Positions 33,421-44,420 are shown, counted from the stretch's first letter. The stretch: DNA of 64,000 bases from Saccopteryx bilineata (GCF_036850765.1 NC_089496.1:50272113-50336112); one strand, 5' to 3'. The notes: generated from the letters alone by a model not told the origin. Program-made: numbers and translations.

Positions 33421-36169
33421 GCAGGCTTACCGCGCAGGAATGCCCGCCCCGAACCTTGGGTCTTCGCTGCACTGGGAAACCTCTCTCGTTTACGTGCATA
33501 CGAACTTGGCTGACTCAACGTCTCTCAGGTTCTGGTCCGCCCTCATCCAATTTTTTTTTTTTTTTAAGTTCCAGCCAGTGTATTTGGTGCTAAGCAGCAA
33601 AGGGCGGCAGAAAGAAACAGATTAAATAAACAAATAAATAATTGATGGATGGATAGATAGATAAATAGATAATAAAAATAAAAGAAACAGATGAGAGGAT
33701 CTCAAGGGGGAGGGGAGAGAGAGGCCGAGGGTGGGTGCCCCTCCCCCTCACGGGGAATGTTTCTGGAGCTAATCCTTTGTGACTTGGTTTGCTGAGAAAG
33801 CCGATTTCCTGCCCCAAGCGGGTAAGAAACTCGACAACCCAACACACTAGGGCTCAAGTCTCTTCTCGTCCACTTAGTAGATGGATGAGCTCGGCCTCTC
33901 AGAACCTTGGTTTCTGTATCCCGAGGAACTGTCACGCTGAGATGAGGGAATGCAGGGACAGCACATGGCACAGGACTCCTATCAGAAACGCAAGTCATGT
34001 CTTACCTGTCCTCATCATTGTCACTGCGGTCATGTCACCGTCCTCCTCAGAACCTAGAAGCCACGCCCAGAGCCTCAACCCCTGCGTCTTCCTGCTGCTC
34101 TGGCCACAAGGCCGCCCCTGTCCAAGCTCCCAGCCACCACCCCCAGCAGTGACCCGAGGAGGAACGGCCCGGGAAAGGGCCCACCCCATCAGGCATCTCC
34201 CTCCCAGGGTGCAGGACAAAGTTGTTTCTGGAGGCCTGAATGAGAGAGACCGATGACTCCAGATAAGATAGGCAATCAGCCCGGACTCACCACGCAGACT
34301 TCTGGTCTACTTGTAAAATGAGTCTTGTCATTTATTTGACAGTCCCCAGGATTTCACTGGGGGGGGGGGTGACAAATAAAGCCGAGCCCCCAGCAGAGTG
34401 CTCCTGATAGCCTCAAGTGTGGAGATGGCTGTTCCTAGCCTTTCAGCATCCTGCCTGTCTCCGGCCCCCCATTCATTACAGCCAGCGCTGGGTGAGCGCC
34501 TGCTGGGGGAAAAACGGAGGTCCAGAGACAGGTTTTCCTCTCCAGAGGCCGGCACACTATTTTCACTTCGAATGAATTCAATCCAGGTTCAAATACTTAA
34601 TGCAAAGCAGAAATGTCCAATCAGCGCCCCTGTAGACACCAGCCGCCCGTCCGTCAGCAGAGATGGGGGTAAGAGGTGACCTCAGCACGCTGGGGCGGCT
34701 CTCAGGGCCCCGGTCCCCCCACCCCCAGTTTCACGGGGTTGTGATTGTTAAAGGGGAGGAATGCATACACCTCATTAAATTAATCCTAAGGAAATAACTG
34801 ATAGAGCAGAGGGCCTGCCGTCCACTTTATCTGCTTCGTGCAGTTGTTTTTTATGCATTGGGTCACCTTGGGGTCCGGATGCCCCAGCAACAAGGGGAGG
34901 GAGGCCCAGGCCAGCCGCAGCGTGTGATAAGCCCCCTCCCCATGCCAGTGTGGCTGGAGCCCTTAGAGCCCCTCACCAGGGAGCATCTCCCCCACTCACC
35001 TGTGCTCAGGTGCGGTTCACCCCGCCCCGAATCCTCAGCACCTGGAATAGGACCTGGCTCAGTGCTGGCCCCTCAGAGAAAATCTGTTGAAGGAATGGCA
35101 GAAAAAAAGAAAAACAGTGGTGGGGCGGGGGCACAGTCTCATTGTTCAACTATAAATGCAGCTTATTCTTCCAGGCCCAGAGTAACAACACCCTCCCTTT
35201 GTGGCCTCGTGGCCGCCTCACCCGGCCCTGTCCTCCTGCCATGCCCCGGGGTCCCTTTCCTCCCTCTTGCTCACCTCTCACCTGCCCAGGTGGAACGGAT
35301 TTCTCTTGGTCTCTTTTTTTCTGAGAACACCCAGAGCGAGCGTGCAAACAGGACGGACGCCGTGGACAGGGGTGACAAGCTGCTGAGTGCCGTGTCCTCC
35401 CAGCGCTGAGCCGCGGCGACGTACTCCACTTGCCGGTGGCCACGAAGGGCTCTCCCTGATGCCAAAGAAACAGTAACTGAGTGAGACAAGAGGGCGTCCA
35501 TCGGGGTGAACACCTGGAAAGGGAGGGGAGACACTAAGGACAGACGGCGCAGAGGAAAGGTCAGAGACAGACAGGGGGAGGAGGTGTGATGTGGCGAGCC
35601 CACGCTGAGCACCCAGCGAGGCGGAGGAGGTAGACCACGTCTGTGTTGTATAAACCAGCCTTCCCGCCCTGCAGTGTGCATGGGCGCTCTCCGGGATCTT
35701 GTCGGAAGTCAGAGTCTGCTCTGGTGGGTCTGGGCTTGGGCTTGAGACGCTGCCCATCTCCCAAGCTCCCGGGGGGTGCTGTTGATGCAAAGAGTGGTCC
35801 GGGAAGCACACTTTGGGCAGCCAGGCTGAGAGCAAAAGGCCCAGAAAAGGGTTCCAAGCTTGGTCCATCTTATCTTTTTAAAATACAAACAGGCTACCAG
35901 AACAGAAGCTGAAGGGCTTTGAACATCCTGGTGTCCAAAGGGATCCTCTGGTCACTGTTCCCCACCTCTCATCTTACAGCCTCTGCCTGGATACTCCCAG
36001 GCATAGGGCAGCCTCCTCCAGGCAGCCAAGAGTAAAATTAAACAGCTCAATTTCAAAGTTCTGTCCCCAGAACCACAGCGGCTCCCATATTCGGGCTTCC
36101 CTCCAAAGAATGCTTAATCCATACCCGATTTAATTTCACTGGCTACTGTACCTTCTCAGCAGGTGACAT
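33421..36169. other. Unique sequence with simple repeats and a candidate conserved block
   Basis: T run at 33550-33566; irregular (ATAGATGG/AAAT)n at about 33625-33690; G run near 34360-34370. L2-like text near 35030-35100 ('ctcagcacctggaatagg ... ctgttgaaggaatgg'). Block 34740-34880 (CATTAAATTAATCC, TTTATGCATTGGG) looks motif-rich. The frames at 34858-35409 and 35278-35868 oppose each other and have no domain. Confidence 0.45.
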
Positions 36170-36184
36170 AAAAATGTGTTCACA

Positions 36185-36555
36185 GCCCTGGCCAGTTGGC
36201 TCAGTGGTAGAGCGTCGGCCTGGCGTGCAGAAGTCCCGGGTTCGATTCCCAGCCAGGGCACACAGGAGAAGCACCCATCTGCTTCTCCACCCCTCCCCCT
36301 CTCCTTCCTCTCTGTCTCTCTCTTCCCCTCCCGCAGCCGAGGCTCCATTGGAGCAAAGATGGCCCGGGCGCTGGGGATGGCTCCTTGGCCTCTGCCCCAG
36401 GCGCTAGAGTGGCTCTGGTCGCAACAGAGCTACGCCCCGGAGGGGCAGAGCATCGCCCCCTGGTGGGCAGTGCCGGGTGGATCCCAGTCGGGCGCATGCG
36501 GGAGTCTGTCTGACTCTCTCTCCCCGTTTCCAGCTTCAGAAAAATACAAAAAAAA
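36185..36555 (+). mobile_element. Rhin-type SINE, copy 5, with a perfect CTCF-like core
   Basis: Full length and little diverged. B box GGTTCGATTCC. One module, with CGCCCCCTGGTGG at 36454-36466 (the core read on the minus strand). Direct repeats AAAATGTGTTCACAG end at 36185 and 36570, with the A tail merging into the right copy. Confidence 0.93.
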
Positions 36556-36570
36556 AAAATGTGTTCACAG

Positions 36571-36940
36571 GTGTTCCTGTCTCTTGACACTCACCCTGAC
36601 CCCCAACACATCCAACCTCTAGACACAGTCCATCTGATGAACCCAGGTGAGCTATTCTCTACAACCAAAGCTTTTAACATAGTAGTTTGATAAATGTTTG
36701 TTGAATTAATTAACAAAAAGTTTGGATTATTTTTTTCACTACTTTGATTAATCAAATTAGATTTTCCTAAGGCAGTCAAATTTCTTCTGCATGGTAACAC
36801 AGGCTTTGTGAGCTTGAGTGGCTTTGCTTAAGGTACCTGGCAGGGAGAAGAAAAGAATGAAAACTACGGTCCCTGGAACAAACTGTAACGCTAGTTTCTC
36901 ACGGTACGACGTGAACAGGATGGGCTCGTCCTACAAAAAT
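36571..36940. other. Unique AT-rich linker
   Basis: Between two SINEs; 'ttaattaacaaaaagtttgg' and 'gattaatcaaattagatttt' are AT-rich homeodomain-like strings. No gene or known repeat. Confidence 0.5.
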
Positions 36941-36952
36941 AACAAAATTCTC

Positions 36953-37347
36953 AGCCCTGGCCGGTTGGTTCAGCGGTAGAGCATCGGCCTAGCGTGCGGA
37001 GGACCCGGGTTCAATTCCCTGTGTGCCAGGGCACACAGGAGAAGCGCCCATTTGCTTCTCCACCCCTCCGCCGCACTTTCCTCTCTGTCTCTCTCTTCCC
37101 CTCCCGCAGCCAAGGCTCCATTGGAGCAAAGATGGCCCGGGCGCTGGGGATGGCTCTGTGGCCTCTGCCTCAGGCGCTAGAGTGGCTCTGGTCGCAACAT
37201 GGCGATGCCCAGGATGGGCAGAGCATCGCCCCCTGGTGGGCAGAGCGTAGCCCCATGGTGGGCGTGCCGGGTGGATCCCAGTCGGGCGCATGCGGGAGTC
37301 TGTCTGACTGTCTCTCCCTGTTTCCTGCTTCAAAAAAAACAAAAAAA
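36953..37347 (+). mobile_element. Rhin-type SINE, copy 6, with a perfect CTCF-like core
   Basis: Full length. The T-stem side of the head is altered ('ttcaattccctgtgtgccag' replaces the usual cccgg), so the cloverleaf is broken. Two modules: CGCCCCCTGGTGG at 37227-37239 is perfect, the second is mutated. Perfect 12-bp target duplication AACAAAATTCTC at 36941-36952 and 37348-37359. Confidence 0.92.
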
Positions 37348-37359
37348 AACAAAATTCTC

Positions 37360-38204
37360 TAACAAGAAGCTATCTCGGACCTTTCATAAATCCGAGCTGA
37401 CAAATACCTGACATGAAGAGTCGCCTCTCTCCATTCCTGTGCCCATGGTAGACATTAATAATCAATCGCAGCACTCTCCCTGATTGATGTAGTTATGACT
37501 TGAGGATCCTAAGGTTTGACTCCAACACGGAGGTATATTAACCTGCCCACTGTTAACCCCCTGATTCTGAGCATGTCCATCTGAGCACATACTTGTGCGG
37601 TTAGTTCTCTTGTGTACCTTTGCTGTCCCTTTGTTTCCTAGAAATCACTCAGCTTGGACTCTGTTAGATTTAAGGTAAGAGAGGCCTATATTCTAAGGTG
37701 TGTAGTATCATGCAGACAAGAGCTGTGTCTTGTTCATTCATTCGTTTATTGATCAAATACTCATAAAGCTAGGCACTCGTTTGCCTGTGTTGACCCCTCT
37801 ATCTTAAGTCCTAATGTCTGTTTATCTTTATATGAATGGTGGATGGATGGATGGATGGATGGATGGACGGACAGACGGATGGATGGATGGATAAATATTT
37901 GATTAGTCACCTCTCAGGGAGTGACGCCTGGTAGCCCCGAGCCAGGACTCTCGTCCTCTTCCTCTCTCTACGCCCCAATAGGCCATCTTCTGCGTCTCAG
38001 TCTTCCCTCATTCATCCCACGCCCCTCTACAGGCAGCCTCCCCGCCCCCAAGGGCAGCACTCGCATTATCTGAACACACTTCTAGACACGTCTTCATCTA
38101 TGCCTTCTAGACTCTATTCAATCAACCCGGTTGTTTCTGTGGTTGAAATTCATCTTCATGGAGAAATTAATCTTGTCAGGGAGGTTTGGTCATTTATTAT
38201 TCAT
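37360..38204. other. Unique sequence with a GGAT tetranucleotide repeat
   Basis: An L2-like antisense trace near 37735-37785 ('ttcattcattcgtttattga'). (GGAT)n with GGAC interruptions at about 37841-37892. No coding signal. Confidence 0.5.
37841..37892. repeat. (GGAT)n tetranucleotide repeat
   Basis: About thirteen GGAT-type units, interrupted by GGAC, AGAC and GGAC units near the middle. Confidence 0.9.
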
Positions 38205-38405
38205 GTAAAATGTTATCTTAGGCCTTTTACATAAACTGTTTTGTTCAGTCTCAGGCACAGTTGGACAAGGCAGTTATCGTGAGCCCATTTTATAGTAAAG
38301 GAAATGGAGGCCAGAGAGAGCATGGATTTGCCCGTGATTACAGAGCCAGGCTGCAGAGTGGAGTGTAGGAACCCAGTCCGCCTGGCTCACATGCCCGCGC
38401 TCTCA
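38205..38405 (+). repeat. MIR SINE
   Basis: 'cccattttatagtaaaggaa', 'atggaggccagagagagcat', 'gcccgtgattacagagccag' and 'gtaggaacccagtccgcctg' in MIR order. Confidence 0.75.
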
Positions 38406-38959
38406 CAAAGGGGGGCTGTGGCTGGTTGGGAGTCTCTGGGAGCCCCCCCCCCCCGTAAACTGTGTGGTGGCGCAGAACCCGGGGACTTCTGCACTGTGAT
38501 CGTCCGCTTACAGAGAGAGTGATTCCCCCTGGGCTAGTGAGGAGGGTGGTCACCCAGCTCCTCCCTCTGATGCCAGGAACGAAGGCCTCCCGTCCTTTGC
38601 GGTCCCCATTTGCCCGTCACTCCCCTGGATGTCTCTAAGCCTTCTGAAGAGGAGTTGACACCGTGCCCCACCCCCTCCATAAAGAGGCGGGGAGTCCTTT
38701 CAAGCTTCACCCAATTAAGGATTTCCCGAGGCTACAGACTCCCAGAGAGCGGTCCCTCCCGGGCGGCCGCCCCCCCCCCCCCCCCCCCCCCCCCGCCACA
38801 GCACCCGAGGCGGCAGCTGCAGTGCCCAGCCCGGCTGCCCCTGGGGCCACGTCTGGGGTGACCCGGCGCTGCTCGTCACCTCACAGCCCCAGAACAACCC
38901 CCAGGCCTGGCCAGCCCAGGCCACCCCAGCCTCAGCTAAAAGGCAGCACTAGGAAAGCC
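38406..38959. other. GC-rich unique sequence with a C25 homopolymer
   Basis: C-rich runs at 38443-38454 and, strikingly, 25 consecutive C at 38770-38794. Pyrimidine/purine skew is strong through 38760-38950. Frames covering the C run encode proline tracts and are not credible genes. Confidence 0.6.
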
Positions 38960-39110
38960 CCACTTTGTGTAAAGGTTTAATTATCATGTCAAAGTGGATT
39001 CATTAGCATGGCAGCTGTCATTGCAAATGGGGGAGGAGGAGCCCCCAGGGTCAGCCTAATTGATGTAGTGAACAGAATACTATATTTACTCAACAATGCT
39101 TGGGGTTTCT
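38960..39110. promoter_or_regulatory. Candidate conserved noncoding element (homeodomain-rich)
   Basis: Unique sequence with closely packed TTAATTA (38977-38983), ATTAGCAT (39002-39009), ATTGCAAAT (an octamer-type POU half, near 39020) and CCTAATTGATG (near 39055). No repeat family fits and no frame is open throughout. Motif crowding in otherwise unstructured unique DNA is typical of developmental enhancers, but conservation itself cannot be seen from one sequence. Confidence 0.35.
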
Positions 39111-40247
39111 CTTCTGACCTGGGAAGGGCACCAGTGCTTACCAGGAATCAATAGCAGCTGAATTTCCATCCCCAGCCATGGGGCATCACAGACTTAACCC
39201 CTCCAGGTTCACCCAGAGACGGGCAGAAGTCCCTCTACAGTGAGAGCCGGGAGACCTCTTCTCCCAGGACAGAAATGACAAGGGGCGGGGCGGGGGGGGG
39301 GCAGAGTGGGGAAAATGCATTCCCCTTTGTTAATCCTTACTTCACAAGGGTCACCCTCGCCTCTACAGCCCTCCCAGCTACCACAGGGCGTTTGACAAAT
39401 GTTGGTGGAATGAGTGATAACTCGCTTTTATTGAACACTGTGTCAGACCCGGTCCTAGCTTTACAGGTGTAGGAACTCATCATGCTCCCAAGCCTCTGAG
39501 GAGCACCGTTCTTCTGGTTTATCTATTGCTGGTAACTAACCACCTTTAGTGGCTTGACACCGCAAGTTATTGTTATTATAGCTCATGATTCCACAGGTCG
39601 GGACTTTGGACAAGGCACAGAGAGGTGATGAGTTCATCTCTGTCCCATAGTGTCTGGGGCTCAGTTACAATGACTTAAAGGGCTGGCAGTTCCAGAGCCA
39701 AAGGAGACCTAGGTCTCTGTCCTCCCCAAACCCACAGCCTCTCTAGAGGGCTAGCTTGGGCTTCCTCACAACATGGCAGCCTCTTCGTGGCCATTTGGGG
39801 CTCCATGAGGCCAAGGCAGAAGCTGGCAATTCTCTTACAGACCAGACTTGGAACTGGCATATGACATTTCCGTAGACTTTATTGGTCAAAGCACTCACAA
39901 GCCAGCTCAGGTTTAAGGAGAGAGGAAATAGAAAGTGTCTCTTGAGTGAAAAAGTATTCAAGAATTTAGAGCCATCTTGAATCCACCATAGATACTATGA
40001 TTATTTCCAAATCCAGATGAAAAACCAAGGCTGGGGTGGGGGGGGAGGGGAGGGAGTAACTACCTCCTCCAATGTTGCACAGAGGTCAGTGGTGGTACCA
40101 GGGGTACTTGGTGACCCCACTATGCTTGCATTTCTTCCGAAGACCCAGGCCATCTGGCTCTTGCGCCCTTAATTGCTATTACTCCTGTGACCTTGGGTAA
40201 CTCATACTCCAACTTGGGCCTCAGCTTTCTATTAAGTGAGGGGGTTG
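39111..40247. other. Unique sequence with MIR and unassigned repeat traces
   Basis: G-rich run at 39284-39301. MIR-like text at about 39420-39485 ('ttattgaacactgtgtcag'). From 39515 to about 39850 'tttatctattgctggtaac' and 'cacctttagtggcttgacac' match the unassigned ancient repeat seen at 29320. No gene. Confidence 0.45.
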
Positions 40248-40259
40248 GACCATATATAT

Positions 40260-40683
40260 ATATTTTGTGTGTGTGTGTGTGTGTGTGTTTCTGAAGCTGG
40301 AAATGGGGAGAGACAGTCAGACAGACTCCCGCATGCGCCCGACCAGGATCCACCCGGAACGCCCACCAGGGGCGAAGCTCTGCCCACCAGGGGCGATGCT
40401 CTGCCCACCAGGGGGCGATGCTCTGCCCCTCCAGGGCATCACTCTGCCGCAACCAGAGCCACTCTAGCACCTGGGGCAGAGGCCAAGGAGCCATCCCCAG
40501 CGCCCGGGCCATCTTTGCTCCAATGGAGCCTTGGCTGCAGGAGGGGAAGAGAGAGACAGAGAGGAAGGGGGGGGGTGGAGAAGCAAATGGGCACTTCTCC
40601 TATGTGCCCTGGCAGGGAATCGAACCCAGGTCCCCCGCACGCCAGGCCGACGCTCTACCGCTGAGCCAACCGGCCAGGGCCTA
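40260..40683 (-). mobile_element. Rhin-type SINE, copy 7, triple CTCF-like module
   Basis: Full-length minus-strand copy whose tail is a (GT) run (CA on the SINE strand, about 40266-40288) instead of poly-A. Three tandem modules start at 40363, 40384 and 40405, spaced 21 bp; the third, CCACCAGGGGGCG at 40405-40417, is perfect and the other two are one G short. Target repeats GACCATATATAT at 40248-40259 and 40684-40695. Confidence 0.92.
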
Positions 40684-40695
40684 GACCATATATAT

Positions 40696-42004
40696 TTTTA
40701 AATGTCCCTTATCCATGAGCATTTTCTAATTCTCAACCATGAGGAGAATGACCTCACCTGAGTTTGTACTTATGTTGGCTTGGGGTACGAGTGGTTGGAC
40801 TGCTCCTCTCTGGGAAGTCTCAAGAATTCTCAAACATGAGCTAAATCTCCAGAAATGCCTCAGAAAAGTCAAATCCAGGGGAAGCCAATCTATGAGGACT
40901 TAAGGTTCAAATAATGTGTCATCTGGGTCTTCAGAAGAAATGCAAGCATAGTGGGGTCACCAAGCCTTGCTAACTCCTCCCCACAGACAGTCTGGCCCCA
41001 GGAAGTGGGTCCCCCCACAACCTCCATCAGCCTGTTATTTACAGCCTCAGAGTCACTCACCTATCAGACATATCGAGGATCCGCCGGAGAGGAGGAACCA
41101 CACTGAAGGCATACAGTCCCTCTTCTGTAGAGGAAATGTTGTCCCAACAGCGTTCAGCTCCTAAGAGCCCCAGGCTGATCATGCCCCTGGTCTGAACAAG
41201 ATTCTGAGGGCTGCTGGGTTAGGGTGGGGCGTGATAGGACTAACCCAAACATGTGAACATAGTCTTGGCTCACACAGGACAATTTGCCTGTGTGATCTTG
41301 GACAAGCCACTTAACCTCTCTGTAGCCCAATTTTTTAACCCACAAAAAAGGAATTTGATTAGGCGCAGGAGGACAAATCGGTTTTATCCTCACTGACTTG
41401 AAGAGGGTTTGCTGAGAGGCCAATATGGGGGTATTCTGACCGGGCCAAGACAGTATCTCGTGATGGGAGGCTCCCAGGAGATGGTGTGAGCCCAAGAAGC
41501 CTGGGCCCAAATCCCAGACCCTCCACTTCATAAATGGGGGATCCTGGAAAACCCTTTTAGATGTTTTGAACTTGCCTTTCTCTCTGCAAAGTATGAGTCA
41601 TAAAAGGGTTTTCAAAGAATCGATGGCGACTTCAATGAGACAACATAAAAGCACGTGTCAACCCAGAGCCAGGCACACTGTAGGTGTTCAATAAAGGGGC
41701 TTCGAATCTGCAACCTGAGCACCGTGGGGATGCACAGCGGCAGGCAGGGAAGCCGTGTTACCTAACTGAGTCTTGTCAAATGTAGCAAAACCCATTTTTC
41801 AATAGTCAGCCATTTGAGGTCGACTCTAAGGTTCTAGTTAACACCGCAGGCCTGCCGCAGTACGGAAAACACAGCGCACTCTTCTCATTTAAAAACGGAC
41901 ATGCTCTCTGCACACAGATGAGTAAAAGTGAGCATTAAATGGAGGAAATGGATCAAACGCTGGTGCAGAGCGAGTACCTGATCGTGATGGGGATGGGCGG
42001 GGGC
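40696..42004. other. Unique sequence with MIR fragments
   Basis: MIR-like tracts at about 41265-41350 ('gtgatcttggacaagccact' then 'taacctctctgtagccca') and 41570-41700 ending 'gtaggtgttcaataaagggg'. The remainder is unique. Frame 41154-41531 (minus) overlaps the first MIR and is not a gene. Confidence 0.5.
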
Positions 42005-42505
42005 CAGGGGTTGGGAACCTATGGCTCACAAGCCAGATGTGGCGCTTTTTTTTTTTTTTTCATTTTTCTGAAGCTGGAAACAGGGAGAGACAGTCAGACA
42101 GACTCCCGCATGCGCCCGACCGGGATCCACCCGGCACGCCCACCAGGGGCGACGCTCTGCCCACCAGGGGGCGATGCTCTGCCCATCCTGGGCGTTGCCA
42201 TGTTGCGACCAGAGAGATGTGGCTCTTTTGATGGCTGCATCTGGCTCACAGACAAATCTTTAATAAAAATAATAATAACGTTAAAAATATAAAACATTCT
42301 CATGTATTACAATCCATTCATTTCCTACTGCTCATGTTCATGGTTGCGGGTGGCTGGAGCCAATCACAGCTGTCCTCTGGGACAACACCAAATTTTTATT
42401 GGATAATGCGTAACGTACACGGGTTGTTGTATGGCTCTCGCGGAATTACATTTTAAAATATGTGGCGTTCATGACTCTCTCAGCCAAAAAGGTTCCCGAC
42501 CCCTG
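42005..42505 (+). mobile_element. hAT MITE ('ggtcgggaacc' family), copy 1, with SINE insertion
   Basis: Starts CAGGGGTTGGGAACCTATGG and ends 'aaaggttcccgacccctg'; inner text 'gctggagccaatcacagctg' and 'ttttattggataatgcgtaa' matches the copy at 57939-58262 closely. A truncated SINE (42044-42214) splits it. The flanking 8-mers differ, so the original target duplication is not visible. Confidence 0.85.
42044..42214 (-). mobile_element. Rhin-type SINE, copy 8, lacking the tRNA head
   Basis: Contains the T run, the 'tttctgaagctgg' end and two modules (42140-42151, one G short; 42161-42173, perfect CCACCAGGGGGCG), and stops at 'tgcgaccag', so the 5' half including the pol III promoter is absent. 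The direct repeat AGATGTGGC at 42035-42043 and 42215-42223 shows it inserted in this truncated state. Confidence 0.88.
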
Positions 42506-42761
42506 AGCCGACATCAGGGAAGTGGAGGAACAGCCACATGGAACCAAGGTGGGAAAGCCTCGCGTTCGGCCTTCAGCCGTCACCAGAAACTGCATCGACG
42601 AGTAAGTCCGATAACGCAAACGCGAGGTGTCCTGACTAAACCTCGGAATGTTCGGAAAGGAAAACGGGGTTCTGATGACATCGTGGCCTTATTTTGGGTG
42701 ACAAACTTTTACACTGAGGCCATTAAATACACAAGCAAATATTCTTCATGGCACTACCAAA
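42506..42761. other. Unique linker
   Basis: Short unique interval with several CpGs; no gene or repeat recognised. Confidence 0.5.
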
Positions 42762-42777
42762 ACAATGATTATAATTT

Positions 42778-43147
42778 TTTTCTTTTTTCTTTTTTGTATT
42801 TTTCCAAAGTGAGAAGCAGGGAGACAGACAGACAGACTCCCATATGCGCCCAACTGGGATCCACTAGGCATGTCCACCAGGGAGCTCTGCCCATCTGGGA
42901 TGTTGCTCCATTGTGGCCAGAGCCATTCTAGCGCCTGAGGCGGAGGCCATGGAGCCATCCTCAGCACCCAGGCCAACTTTGCTCCAATAGAGCCTTGGCT
43001 GTGGGAGGGGAAGAGAGAGGTAGAGAGGAAGGAGAGGGGGAAGGATGGAGAAACAGGTGCTTCTCCTGTGTGCCCTGGCTGGGAATCGAACCCGGGACTT
43101 CCACATGCTGGGCCGACGCTCTACCGCTGAGCCAACCGGCCAGGGCC
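42778..43147 (-). mobile_element. Rhin-type SINE, copy 9, diverged
   Basis: Full-length minus-strand copy with a T-rich tail interrupted by C. The head is complete (B box complement GGAATCGAACC); the module region is shortened to 'tccaccagggagctctgcc', so no CTCF core. Perfect 16-bp target duplication ACAATGATTATAATTT at 42762-42777 and 43148-43163. Confidence 0.92.
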
Positions 43148-43164
43148 ACAATGATTATAATTTA

Positions 43165-43395
43165 ATCCCATGCAGTGAGCGCTTACAATGTGCTCACGGT
43201 GCACTGAGGGTGGACATGAGTTCAATGGCCTTCAGAGTAAACCAATGAAGGAGTCTGGTCACTCGTCCCATTTTCCAGGAGGGCATGAAGAGACTTGGAA
43301 CCACCCAGGCTCACACAGCTCGTGCTCAGTGGAATCGAGCCCTCTGGCCCTGAGGCTGTATTCCCACCCTCACTGCCTTGGAGTGACAGATCCTG
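43165..43395 (+). repeat. MIR SINE
   Basis: 'cgcttacaatgtgctcacgg', 'ccattttccaggagggcatg', 'aggctcacacagctcgtgct' and 'cagtggaatcgagccctctg' in MIR order. A second MIR-like trace lies at about 43470-43540. Confidence 0.7.
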
Positions 43396-44189
43396 CCACC
43401 ATGGCTTTTTCAAGGAGATGACACAACGTGGGGACAACTACTACCCTAAGCCAGGGGGGCTGTGGACTGGGGGAGCCAGGCAGTTCTCAGTTCAAATCCC
43501 AGTCCCGGCACTTATTATCCCCACGACCTGGCTCAAAACTCAGTCGAGAAGGGGGTGAATCATGACCAGCCTCCTCTTTAAAACAGCGTCCCGCTGACGT
43601 CACCCACGCGGGTCTGGCTGCAGCGAAGGCCTCAGAACGCTGAGTCGGCACCTGTCGCCTGAATGGCACAGATGTGGACCTCGTCTGAACATTCCTTTTT
43701 CTTAAAAAGATAACTTTTCAATCACAGAGAAGTCACCACCAGCCCCCCTTCCTGCTTGAGGTTTGGTGTTGAGGTGAAAATAAAGTTAAAAGGATCCAGG
43801 ACATAAAAGATGAAGACTTATACAGACATATGAATAATGGCCACCGTTTAAAACTTGGGTTTCTCTTCCTTGTCTTCTGTGGGTTGATCTGGTCATTTCC
43901 CCTTAAACTGTCTTTCTTTTCCAGCAGACAACACTCTGCAGATGATCTCTGACTCTGGGTGATTTTCTGACCCTCGGCGACGGGGTCTCCCTTCTGCCCA
44001 CCTATCACACCCACTTTGCATCGTAACCGAATCTAGTGTCCCCACCCCCCCACACACACACCTTCCAGTGGGGATGAGCTCTTTATCAATAATCCGACCC
44101 CTGGAAGCCCGGCGGGTGACTCTTTAGTGCCCCCGACACCAGTGCAGATGGGGGCCTCGGATCCCCAGTGTAATCCCAGCCTGAAATGT
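43396..44189. other. Unique sequence
   Basis: C-rich run near 44044-44053; otherwise nothing recognised. Frame 43733-44014 (minus) has no domain. Confidence 0.5.
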
Positions 44190-44420
44190 TAGCAGGAGCC
44201 CCACGGCTCCTCAATTACCTCCCTTGGCCTGTCAAGACCACGGCATCTCAAATTCAGTTAGCTGGTCTTTGGGTCTCAGCCAAGGCCCAGCCTCTGCTCC
44301 TAATGACAGCCAGCTGAGGGGACACTGAGAGGGGCTAAATTCAATTTGCAGCCCTCCTAATGAGATTAGGGGAGCAGGGTTTTTTATTTTCTCCAAAGTT
44401 TGCCATGGGCAGGATGAATG
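44190..44420. promoter_or_regulatory. Candidate conserved noncoding element
   Basis: Unique sequence with repeated TAAT-type cores: CTCAATTACCTCC, TCCTAATGACAGCC, TAAATTCAATTTGC and CTCCTAATGAGATTAGG. No repeat family fits. Suggestive of a homeodomain-responsive enhancer but unproven from sequence alone. Confidence 0.3.

Noticed and set aside
35278..35868. 196-codon minus-strand frame, with opposing 183-codon frame at 34858-35409
   Set aside because: GC-rich unique DNA with overlapping open frames on both strands and in several phases; no domain, signal peptide or splice-site-bounded exon.
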